Shown one piece after another: positions 16,201 through 21,982 of a DNA stretch of 23,207 bases (position 1 is the stretch's first letter; the number at the start of each line of letters is the position of its first letter). Source of the DNA: a virus; IMG/VR virus record IMGVR_UViG_3300010354_017747, positions 1 through 23,207 of that record. One strand, written 5' to 3'. Position numbers and translations under genes: made by a program. The notes under the pieces are model-generated. The model was not told the origin of the DNA. It saw only the letters and a list, made by a program, of their open reading frames with translations, and searched no databases.

Positions 16201-19200
16201 AATGAAGAAATTGAGCGTTCCGTAGCATTCTCTACTCCCAAGCGCGCAATACAGTTCTTAAAAGATGTTACGGAGGTTGATCCTTTTGCACGTATTGAGA
16301 ACGTTATTACTACTCGAGTAGAAGGCAAAAATCTAAGATCTGTCGTTAATTATACATACGAAGAAGGTAAATTTTACGAAACCCGCTACGAAACTAGAGC
16401 TGGTCAAACATATTACGAAGGCTTGCCTAACCAAGGGGCTAGGGTTGAGGTTAAAGCAGAACTAGCTGAAGAAGATGTATTACGCCGCAGCAGAGCAGAT
16501 GTTAACTCTACTACAGTCACCTTCATAGGAAATGATGATCCTAGGGCTTTGCTGCGATACAGGCAGGTAAACCCTGAAAACCCTGACGAAGTTCTTAGTG
16601 AGGGAGTTCTTAGAAATGCAACCGATATTCGTCAACTATACGGGGACCGATCAGCTACACCAAGAGCAAGCAGAGCTGGAATTAGCCGTGATGTCCTAAA
16701 TGTAGAGCCAAGATCTCAAGACCCTAGGTTGAACGTTCCGCAAGATCCGCGCTCTGTTGCCCCGCAGGCTACCCCTGAAAGAACAACCCCTGCAGCCCGC
16801 GGTCTAGACATAAACGCTTCTGTTGCAGATCTGCAAAGCTTAGGCCTTAGGGGACCAAAAACACCTGGCGAAGAGTTCATTATCTATGAACACAAGATCA
16901 ATATTGGTGAAGGTGGGGTTGAGGCTGCCAGAAAACAGGCCATAGAGCTAAGAAAATCTTTTGGTCTTTACGAGAAAGAGTATTCCGGCGATTCTATTGC
17001 GCCTGTCAGCAAGTCAGCTATTAGAATTTACTTTCCCACTGAAGAAAAGCCTAAACAGTTCTTTAAGCATAATGAAGGCGACAACTTCATTACAGTTCCT
17101 ATAGCCATTGCTAAGTCTAGCTTGTCCAGCAAGTCGGTCGAATTTATTAACCCGGAGCACTACAACACATTTACTGACAGTTACGAAGGCGATATTGCCG
17201 GTACAAGATCTGCCTCCTTTGAGGGTGTACGCAGCGCTGCGCCTGTACCCGACCTTAGTCCACCACCAAGTCCCTTTAATAACACAGCAGACCCTGACTA
17301 CGACGTTACTGAAAGCCTGACGGACAACACGGCTCCTAATAAGAAGGGTTGGGGAGAAGACTACCAAGATGCAATGAAGTCCTTGCGCAAAATAGAAGAG
17401 GACCGTCTCCAGAGTATGAGGGACGCCAGCGCTAGACAAAGGGAACTTTTTGATAACTCCATGAACCCGTACGAAGGGTCGTACTTAGACGATAGCCCGT
17501 TTAGTAACCGAGCTAGACACGATGAAAACATGGCTAGGCGTGATCCAAACTACAGGCGTGCGCGCACTGAGCGCAGAGAAGCCCGTAGACTGGCAAGAGA
17601 ACAGGAAGAAGCTCGCAGAAGTCAGCTACGTTCCGATGCGTTCGTGAATTGGTTGGGTGGTAGTGAAGAAGGCAGACCAACCTTTGCGCAGTGGGCAGAG
17701 CGGACCAGAAACGAGCTTGAAAACAAGACTGCTGAAATCAGTAACGAGGACCAAACGCGAGTTGATGCACGCCGACGTGAGCAGGAAGAATACGAACAGG
17801 AGCGTCGGGATGCCCTAGATGCTCTTTACGAAGATGAGGAGCGTTTGCGTACTGAGGCTAATCAAAGACAAACCCCTGACTCCCGTGTCTCCCCCGAGCA
17901 AACCAACAGGACCGATGTACCTGGTGAACGTAATGTCAGGTCTTTGACAGACTTGTTGAGCAACTACCGCGAGAGCAACCCAGACGCCCGCGTAGTCTCA
18001 GTAAATGACATGTTAGGCAAACCAGGTGTTAGACCGGACCAAACCCCTGACTCCCGAGTCTCCCTTGAGCAAACTGATAGAACTGGCGGGGGAGAACGTA
18101 ATGTCAGGTCTTTGACAGACTTGTTGAGCAACTACCGCGAGAGCAACCCAGACGCCCGTGTAGTCTCAATAAACGACATGCTGGGCAAACCAGGTGTTAG
18201 ACCGGACCAAACCCCTGACTCCCGAGTCTCCCCTGAACAAATCGGTAGAGTCGGTGGGGAAGAGCGCAATGTCAGGTCTTTGACAGATTTGTTGAGCAAC
18301 TACCGAGAGAGCAATCCAGACGCCCGCGTAGTCTCAGTAAATGACATGTTGGGCAGAGCTAATAGCAGCCAACCCCGCTCAAGCAGTTACGCCGAAGACG
18401 AGCAAGAGCGCAGGGATGCCATGGACGCCCTTTACGAGGACGAACTTTCTCGTACGACAAACCAAGCAAGACAAATATCCGGAGGTGAAAACAGCGAATA
18501 CGACGATGCGTTGGAAGCACTGGACCAGTCCAACCGGGATGCCGAGCGAACTGCCAACGCGAGGAACAGACGCCGTCGAGCCCAGCTCAGGCGCCGTGAA
18601 CGCTCACGTTTAGATCGCAGGCAGCGTAACGAAACCCGTTGGGAAGAGCGGGCAGTCAGACGAGCGCTTGCCCAAGAGCGTATGGCGCAAACAGAAAGGG
18701 GCAGGCAGGGTCAGCTAAGCCTATTTGACAAACCAGAGCTGGAGCGGGTCACAACTCCAGAATACGTAGGCCCAAGGCGTACGGCAGCTCCAACGACAGC
18801 CCTGCCCGATGAGGTGGCACCAGCTGATACTGCTGCCGCTACCGCTCCGTCAGTAGACTATACTGCTCGTACGGCGCTGCCAGGTTACACGAAACCCAAG
18901 GCTAGGCTAAGCGACAGAATCGAAGCAACCTTTGAAGTGCTCGGCGGTTTGGTTGCGCCCTCCAACCAATCAACCAAACATCTGCTTGGCATGACTACCG
19001 AAATGGTTGGCGGTCTGTTGCTTGGTGAGGTTCTGCAACGCTCGATATTCAGGGATAGCGTACACTCTGATTCAAGAGAGTTGGCCAAGAGCGTAATTGG
19101 CACAGCACTTACAGGTGTGCTGATGGCCAACCCTGTAACCGCTGTTGCTCTAAACCAGCGCTTGTCGGGACAATCCAACGATAGCGCCGCGTACCACGCG

Positions 19201-19635
19201 CTGATGCTGGGCACAGGTATTTTCGGTTCTGCAATTTCCAAGTTCATCATCGATAAAACACTACCGGAACGCCTATTGCACACACGCACCGCCGCGGGTA
19301 TGGCTTTAGGTGTGTTGTCGTGGGCTTTGGCACCTGTAGTTGCTCGCGTATTCACGGACTTCAAGGAGGTTGCACAGCAGCAGGCGGCGCAAAACTACAA
19401 CGAACAGGCAGAGATGCAGAAAGCTCTGATTATCAAGGACACTGTAAACAACTTGTCGGAAAGTGCCGAGCAAGAGTTTGAAGCTCAGTTCCTTGACGAG
19501 GAAGGAAATGAAATTGCTTCCGACAGCGATGAGATGACAGTAACCGACCTGCAAGAGGTAGAAGATGCTTCAGGGGAGCCGCTGCCCTTCGACGTAAATC
19601 TTGACCGCAACCCGTTCCTACCGGGCGGGCTTTGA
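13264..19635 (+). CDS. Giant 2123-aa phage protein with embedded YpsA-like SLOG domain
   Basis: Start ATG at 13264; no clear ribosome-binding site. Layout: 1-55 small folded part (MRFFILVDLIRGSVHGIVEA); 55-230 charged and Ser-rich; 230-500 helical; 520-615 Arg/Gln/Pro linker; 620-800 a Rossmann-like domain resembling the YpsA/DUF1273 branch of the SLOG superfamily, with RIGLLGRT, then ITSNLQPGFSMVAAEVAADL, LDVVLAADGD and SEFIVQQSDEMLVGG; 940-946 seven Thr; 960-1120 and 1195-1330 unrecognised folded regions; 1370-1530 highly charged helical; 1536-1698 three 56-aa repeats; 1715-1830 charged; 1905-2025 hydrophobic helices with about four membrane-like or buried segments; acidic end. Alternatives are a tape measure (hydrophobic segments, next to the chaperone) or an internal virion protein delivered into the host. 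The opposite strand and the SLOG domain are unusual for a tape measure. The stop overlaps the convergent gene by 18 bp. Confidence 0.85.
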   Translation: MRFFILVDLIRGSVHGIVEASSLRSLELQYSKDQFAVFGNPEGYQTEAEAKQGLQNASNNPSTVLANIEKTRQERLEQERIQRDQAKFIAQDPIANIDVSSDRVAESDAKPANKAAEPKTEAELVKEQLKSAGTMGGVGKKALEANKEKLGAYEVQRPDTSSGFSRSSVLPSRTSSLSASKPGDSLSRAGNLYAQAKGYSVERTVSNTEATLRIPKTISGASTPRLGTQSVPQAESRAVLNRVFQGQVTKLGYSGSKVEFNGELTDVEPKLLDLIERSTDLILSELTIQTGVQKHPVTSLARSVKRAQGSAESYFDTKSASLVVGDRLADNLESLQKLASGSGRATKASVTGALSGLLELRHEIIHSAVTVGLKLAVERRQASLKIDSSAKQMMEEGLTEFLGRSDIKNFAAKLLTTVGGLSDKSLDTVLDKINPLLDQVEASAFTGKATAEIEGLLNKGASKSLDAVVSALLGLKINERQTMLEVVKDLKLNTEPVGQRSRMAWWGNEFAEQARALEAQQETGEAPAARTRQSRQPRQPRQPREPREPKPKSVKPEEPKQATSNSEKIKKTSAPTANANQTPRAATPRPRVETPPDPAPVPVPRRPTFELQPEVTSKGESILRIGLLGRTVERDRLGELGKTEFIEEKNAIRRNLLSLLEANPDQHVRITSNLQPGFSMVAAEVAADLRREGKNISLDVVLAADGDLQRMYPNSGPLNRAQAVLGQANRVHILYRKGAGPEAARDRTDAVSEFIVQQSDEMLVGGRMPPRTNRAVSGYFRAINLALRYGKKITRVNGLFSFGQPDEDISPFEALNMQRAAVLAGFKPPDVKLYKAFVELHPDKASDTQAFLEFLAKRDNSTAAQQERTDTIARRGGTGQETIAHETQLAELLQEGVNQPRTPGGYRPELQNVKTPVSTFEQITEEGARGFAELADLKATTTTTTTDKVTDITSVTQEKTSTPKARRGLSSFELFADSTNEEIERSVAFSTPKRAIQFLKDVTEVDPFARIENVITTRVEGKNLRSVVNYTYEEGKFYETRYETRAGQTYYEGLPNQGARVEVKAELAEEDVLRRSRADVNSTTVTFIGNDDPRALLRYRQVNPENPDEVLSEGVLRNATDIRQLYGDRSATPRASRAGISRDVLNVEPRSQDPRLNVPQDPRSVAPQATPERTTPAARGLDINASVADLQSLGLRGPKTPGEEFIIYEHKINIGEGGVEAARKQAIELRKSFGLYEKEYSGDSIAPVSKSAIRIYFPTEEKPKQFFKHNEGDNFITVPIAIAKSSLSSKSVEFINPEHYNTFTDSYEGDIAGTRSASFEGVRSAAPVPDLSPPPSPFNNTADPDYDVTESLTDNTAPNKKGWGEDYQDAMKSLRKIEEDRLQSMRDASARQRELFDNSMNPYEGSYLDDSPFSNRARHDENMARRDPNYRRARTERREARRLAREQEEARRSQLRSDAFVNWLGGSEEGRPTFAQWAERTRNELENKTAEISNEDQTRVDARRREQEEYEQERRDALDALYEDEERLRTEANQRQTPDSRVSPEQTNRTDVPGERNVRSLTDLLSNYRESNPDARVVSVNDMLGKPGVRPDQTPDSRVSLEQTDRTGGGERNVRSLTDLLSNYRESNPDARVVSINDMLGKPGVRPDQTPDSRVSPEQIGRVGGEERNVRSLTDLLSNYRESNPDARVVSVNDMLGRANSSQPRSSSYAEDEQERRDAMDALYEDELSRTTNQARQISGGENSEYDDALEALDQSNRDAERTANARNRRRRAQLRRRERSRLDRRQRNETRWEERAVRRALAQERMAQTERGRQGQLSLFDKPELERVTTPEYVGPRRTAAPTTALPDEVAPADTAAATAPSVDYTARTALPGYTKPKARLSDRIEATFEVLGGLVAPSNQSTKHLLGMTTEMVGGLLLGEVLQRSIFRDSVHSDSRELAKSVIGTALTGVLMANPVTAVALNQRLSGQSNDSAAYHALMLGTGIFGSAISKFIIDKTLPERLLHTRTAAGMALGVLSWALAPVVARVFTDFKEVAQQQAAQNYNEQAEMQKALIIKDTVNNLSESAEQEFEAQFLDEEGNEIASDSDEMTVTDLQEVEDASGEPLPFDVNLDRNPFLPGGL
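16081..16101 (+). repeat. (ACA)7 microsatellite inside the giant gene
   Basis: Seven consecutive ACA codons encode Thr940-Thr946. Length change by slippage would stay in frame, so this is a tolerated linker of variable length. Confidence 0.9.
17869..18357 (+). repeat. Three 168-bp in-frame direct repeats (56 aa each)
   Basis: The segment AATGTCAGGTCTTTGACAG recurs at 17932, 18100 and 18268, exactly 168 bp apart. Each unit encodes QTPDSRVS..EQ, then RNVRSLTDLLSNYRES, then NPDARVVSVNDMLG. The DNA copies are nearly identical, with only a few substitutions outside the short variable stretch after the EQ. Units are flanked by a related pair, EQERRDALDALYEDE before (about residue 1515) and EQERRDAMDALYEDE after (about residue 1715), so a larger duplication probably preceded the triplication. 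Confidence 0.9.
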
Positions 19636-20019
19636 TTGCTTTGTCTTGCTGTTTACCAGCTTGGCGTAGGTCTGCTGAAGATCTACTAAGGCTAGGTGCA
19701 GATTCTCGTTTTCAGCTTCAAGCTGAGTAACCGTAATCTTCAACTTGCCTACAGTAGGGTTGCTATTACCCACTAGCAGGGCCTGTTCGTGCAGTTTGAT
19801 TTGCCCCCTGAGCTTTTCAATTTTTGCGTAGGCCAAGTTTAGTTGCGCCTCAAGGTCAACCACTTTGTACCGCAGTTGCTCCTTGCTCTGCTCCGCTAGC
19901 GAGGCAGCCTGTATACGAGCAGCCTTTAGCCGCCGCTCCATCTCCTTCTTCAGTAGAGGATTCTCTGAAAGAACGATATCAAGTTGCGATTGAGTCTTCT
20001 TGCGGGGTAAAGCTGGCAC
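19618..20019 (-). CDS. Small coiled-coil protein
   Basis: 133 residues, function unknown. Start GTG at 20019-20017 with AGAGGA spaced 6 nt; this site lies in the end of the upstream gene, whose stop is 2 nt away. After a short basic N-terminus (PALPRKK) nearly the whole chain shows heptad-like Leu/Ala/Glu/Lys patterns (YKVVDLEAQLNLAYAKIEKL; KITVTQLEAENENLHLALVD), interrupted near residue 85 by GNSNPTVG. It ends in a basic tail. It is the last gene of a six-gene minus-strand operon and its 3' end overlaps the giant gene's 3' end by 18 bp. It could be an oligomeric adaptor; nothing more is visible. Confidence 0.75.
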   Translation of the reverse strand: MPALPRKKTQSQLDIVLSENPLLKKEMERRLKAARIQAASLAEQSKEQLRYKVVDLEAQLNLAYAKIEKLRGQIKLHEQALLVGNSNPTVGKLKITVTQLEAENENLHLALVDLQQTYAKLVNSKTKQSKPAR

Positions 20020-20021
20020 AA

Positions 20022-20363
20022 CTATTCCTCTGGCGACGGTACCGTTATGAATTGTATCTCAGCAACCTCAAAGATGATATCCACAACAAGGTCGCCGTCC
20101 AGCGAGGGGAAGATTGAACTTACCTGCGGCTCGCTGTCTTCCTTTATAGTCATGATTATCGCGTAGCCGGAACTTTTAAGATACACGACGACTTCATTAG
20201 GAAGCTCAAGCTTGCCGGACTCTGAAAGTTGCTCTAGGTCCTCCGGGTAGAGCGCTCGAGTCAGCAGCAACAGTCCGTTGCTAAAGTCTATGTTCCAGTT
20301 ATCTACGTGCTGTGGAAGGTTGAACTCCACTTCCTGCCGCTTAATCGCTCTCACCAGACACAC
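20022..20363 (-). CDS. Unknown small acidic protein
   Basis: 113 residues if translation begins at GTG 20363, or 110 from GTG 20354. The second start is better supported: AAAGG lies 8 nt before it. Either start overlaps the RHH gene's 3' end. No family recognised. The protein reads as mixed alpha/beta, with strands such as GYAIIMTIKED and DLVVDIIFEVAEIQFITVPS, and is acidic at the C-terminus. Operon position between the RHH regulator and the coiled-coil protein suggests a shared early function, unknown. Confidence 0.7.
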   Translation of the reverse strand: MCLVRAIKRQEVEFNLPQHVDNWNIDFSNGLLLLTRALYPEDLEQLSESGKLELPNEVVVYLKSSGYAIIMTIKEDSEPQVSSIFPSLDGDLVVDIIFEVAEIQFITVPSPEE

Positions 20364-20616
20364 CTTTCCCGTTAAGGATTTTCTGCAAGGAAAGCATGAG
20401 TAGGTAAAGTTGTGAAAGCTCTCGCGGATCGTGCGAGATCAGAGCGTGCCCACACAGTTTTTCCCTGACTCCCTTGAGATCCCTTATCTGATAGAAATTC
20501 CAAAGATTTTCCACCAAGCGTCCTTTGGCAACTCCGCTAGCTCGGGCATAGCTGTCGATCTCTTTGTCGATTTGCGGGTCCAACCGACAATTGAACTGCG
20601 GTTTCGTAGTGCTCAT
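20341..20616 (-). CDS. Ribbon-helix-helix (CopG/Arc-like) DNA-binding protein
   Basis: 91 residues. Residues 7-12 (QFNCRL) form the predicted DNA-contacting strand with polar side chains Gln7, Asn9 and Arg11. Helix A covers about 13-26 (DPQIDKEIDSYARA), then the turn SGV, then helix B about 30-43 (AKGRLVENLWNFYQ). This is the standard RHH pattern. The C-terminal about 45 residues form an additional helical part. The ATG overlaps the preceding stop (ATGA), so expression is coupled. RHH repressors often bind short repeats spaced about one helical turn apart; such repeats lie upstream of this operon at 21264-21280 and elsewhere, making autoregulation plausible. The link is inference. Confidence 0.72.
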   Translation of the reverse strand: MSTTKPQFNCRLDPQIDKEIDSYARASGVAKGRLVENLWNFYQIRDLKGVREKLCGHALISHDPRELSQLYLLMLSLQKILNGKGVSGESD

Positions 20617-20750
20617 GTATTTGATGTACCCTCTGAGTGCGCGCTTGACAAGTGGGCTATCAGCTCGTCGAGCTCAACGCCAATCTCTGCGGCTGTCCTG
20701 ATCAGGTTGCTCATCTGGGACAGATAGTTGTCAAACGCAAGGTCTTCCAT
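20613..20750 (-). CDS. Small 45-aa helical protein
   Basis: An ATG at 20750-20748 opens 45 codons ending in TGA at 20615-20613. The product starts MEDLAFDNYLSQMSNLIRTA and continues with EIGVELDELIAHLSS, an acidic amphipathic helix. The start overlaps the preceding stop (TGATG) and the end overlaps the RHH start (ATGA), so it is held in the middle of a chain of coupled genes. That overlap pattern is the main evidence that it is real. It could be an antitoxin-like or anti-repressor partner for the RHH protein, but no motif shows it. Confidence 0.65.
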   Translation of the reverse strand: MEDLAFDNYLSQMSNLIRTAAEIGVELDELIAHLSSAHSEGTSNT

Positions 20751-20899
20751 CAGTTGAAATCTACCTTGTACTCGTGACTGTCTTCGGTTCGAATTTCTAG
20801 TGTTGCCTCAAGTTCTGTCAGCAATTTGATAGCATCCTCGCGCTCTATCAGCGCTTCAAAGAGCCATTGTGGGATTGATACAACCCTACTCACTTCCAT
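20750..20899 (-). CDS. Small unknown protein, 49 aa
   Basis: Best start is ATG 20899 (MEVSRVVSIPQWLFEALIER), which overlaps the upstream gene's last 14 bases. The frame stays open further upstream to 20989, but that extra stretch is Trp-rich and lies entirely within the upstream gene in another frame, so I exclude it. The protein is acidic and mainly helical (REDAIKLLTELEATLEI). Stop and next start overlap as TGATG. No ribosome-binding site is strong; coupling is likely. Confidence 0.6.
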   Translation of the reverse strand: MEVSRVVSIPQWLFEALIEREDAIKLLTELEATLEIRTEDSHEYKVDFN

Positions 20900-21239
20900 T
20901 CTCGCCGTCCAACATCCGCTCCAAGGCTTCCAAAGACTCACGGTCTCTGCTGGACGGCCCGCGCTCCAGCATTTCATCCAGATCTTCAAGCAAGAACTCT
21001 ACTTCGTCTTCGGGTTCATCCGAGAAGTGGACACCCACCACAGTACCTTCTGGCACCATTGCAGCTTCCTCGGGAGACCCAAATGCAAGATAGATGTGGT
21101 TGCTCTTGTCCTTGGCCAGAAAGCACCCGTGGCCCAAGTACATCAAGATCCCGTCAACCGTAACAAATGAAATGTCTGTACGGTTTATAGGCAGGTAAGT
21201 GCCGGGTGTAAGTACTTTGAACGCCAAAGGTCGTGGCAT
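20886..21239 (-). CDS. Unknown 117-aa protein, first gene of small-gene operon
   Basis: Chosen start is ATG 21239 (MPRPLAFKVLTPGTYLPINR) because a G-rich AGGGGGG site lies 6 nt upstream. An upstream ATG at 21287 would lie inside the operator-like repeats and lacks a ribosome-binding site. The N-terminal about 75 residues look beta-rich (TDISFVTVDGILMYLGHGC; NHIYLAFGSPEEAAMVPEG), and the C-terminal 40 are very acidic and helical (EDEVEFLLEDLDEMLERG). No family recognised. The acidic tail could make it a DNA mimic or inhibitor, but that is speculation. The gene is read away from the divergent lipoprotein genes. Confidence 0.72.
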   Translation of the reverse strand: MPRPLAFKVLTPGTYLPINRTDISFVTVDGILMYLGHGCFLAKDKSNHIYLAFGSPEEAAMVPEGTVVGVHFSDEPEDEVEFLLEDLDEMLERGPSSRDRESLEALERMLDGENGSE

Positions 21240-21263
21240 GGCCAACCCCCCTGCAGCAAACCA

Positions 21264-21280
21264 TAGCACTTTATAGCACT
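21264..21280. promoter_or_regulatory. Operator-like tandem motif, copy 2
   Basis: TAGCACT occurs at 21264 and again at 21274, a 10-bp period. In the minus-strand direction a TATAAA lies between the two cores, so a protein bound here would cover a possible -10 element of the small-gene operon. Confidence 0.5.
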
Positions 21281-21289
21281 TGTGCATAG

Positions 21290-21328
21290 TGCAATAAGAG
21301 TTTGATAAACGGTTACCCTCCTATTGCA
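21290..21328. promoter_or_regulatory. Inverted repeat TGCAATAAGAG / CTCCTATTGCA
   Basis: 11-bp arms at 21290-21300 and 21318-21328 with one mismatch, separated by 17 bp. It lies between two tandem operator-like sites in the divergent control region. The arm centres are 28 bp apart, close to a whole number of helical turns short of three, so it may be a second protein-binding dyad. Confidence 0.4.
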
Positions 21329-21332
21329 GTAG

Positions 21333-21351
21333 GTGCTAGCAAGTGCTAGCA
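21333..21351. promoter_or_regulatory. Operator-like tandem motif, copy 3
   Basis: GTGCTAG occurs at 21333 and 21343, inside two copies of TGCTAGCA spaced 10 bp apart (21334-21341 and 21344-21351). It is the reverse complement of copy 2's core TAGCAC and lies just upstream of the first lipoprotein's ribosome-binding site. A weak TTGCAG / TAGCAT pair (17-bp spacing) would place this site inside the promoter spacer. Confidence 0.55.
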
Positions 21352-21359
21352 TCCTGTTC

Positions 21360-21365
21360 AGGAGG
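21360..21365 (+). promoter_or_regulatory. Consensus Shine-Dalgarno AGGAGG for first lipoprotein
   Basis: AGGAGG is followed by 8 nt and ATG at 21374. It is the strongest ribosome-binding site in the window and supports high expression of the first lipoprotein. Confidence 0.85.
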
Positions 21366-21373
21366 TCACCCCC

Positions 21374-21982
21374 ATGATTTTTCGGAAGATTCATACACCC
21401 CTGCTGGTATTGCTGACCGCGTGCAGCAACAACAACCCCCCAACTCCCTCGGCTCCCAAGACTCCCAAGGAAGTCCAACTCTCACAGCCCGATTACGTGA
21501 TTGGCTTGAAGTCCACGCGCAAGCTGTCGGCTACCGTCATCTACGATGATCTCTCACGTGATGGCAATGTCGTCTGGTCGTCAAGCGACGATCGTATCGT
21601 CACGATCGATCCCTCAGCGGGTACTGTGACTGGCGCGGGTGAGGGTCAGGCCACAGTGGTCGCCCGCGCTACGAACAACCCCCAGGTTCGCGCGCTCTGT
21701 CTGGTTACGGTCAAGTCTGGCGCCGTACAGGATCTCTTCGTATCCATCGATCCGGCATCGGCTTCCATGGCTCTTGGGGCTACCTTGCAGCTCAACGCAT
21801 CCGTGCGTGATAGCAACGGTGAGATTACGCCCAATGTCACGTGGTCGTCCAGCAACAACGCCGTGCTGGTGGTCAACCAGACCGGGTTGGTCACGGCCGT
21901 GGGCAAGGGCGACGCGTCGGTGATGGCAACGTCGCAGCGAGACTTCTCGCGCCGGGGTGTCTGCGAGATCACGGTGCGGTAA
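21374..21982 (+). CDS. Lipoprotein with two BIG2 immunoglobulin-like domains
   Basis: 202 residues. Residues 1-16 are a lipoprotein signal peptide (MIFRKIHTPLLVLLTA) with lipobox LTA-Cys17; Ser follows at +2, which in Gram-negative cells favours the outer membrane. A Pro-rich spacer (about 18-32) follows. Domain 1 (about 33-115) and domain 2 (about 117-202) both show the BIG2 pattern: strand, W-S-S-S-(D/N)..., G-x-V-T-(G/A)-x-G-x-G-x-A, and a Cys near the end of each. The protein would be host-made and displayed on the cell surface. A perfect ribosome-binding site precedes it, and the next lipoprotein begins directly after its stop. Its G+C-rich third codon positions look higher than in the giant gene, hinting at host origin. 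The function may be receptor masking or superinfection exclusion; that is inference. Confidence 0.85.
   Translation: MIFRKIHTPLLVLLTACSNNNPPTPSAPKTPKEVQLSQPDYVIGLKSTRKLSATVIYDDLSRDGNVVWSSSDDRIVTIDPSAGTVTGAGEGQATVVARATNNPQVRALCLVTVKSGAVQDLFVSIDPASASMALGATLQLNASVRDSNGEITPNVTWSSSNNAVLVVNQTGLVTAVGKGDASVMATSQRDFSRRGVCEITVR

Noticed and set aside
17869-18357. CRISPR-like array
   Set aside because: The units are 168 bp, contiguous and in frame with a large coding sequence; there are no short spaced repeats or spacers.
20900-20989. Longer N-terminus for the 49-residue gene
   Set aside because: The extra 30 residues are Trp-rich, lie wholly inside the upstream gene in another frame, and have no ribosome-binding site.
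21240-21287. Upstream ATG extending the 117-residue protein by 16 residues
   Set aside because: It would place coding sequence across the tandem operator-like motif, while the downstream ATG has a G-rich site at the right distance.
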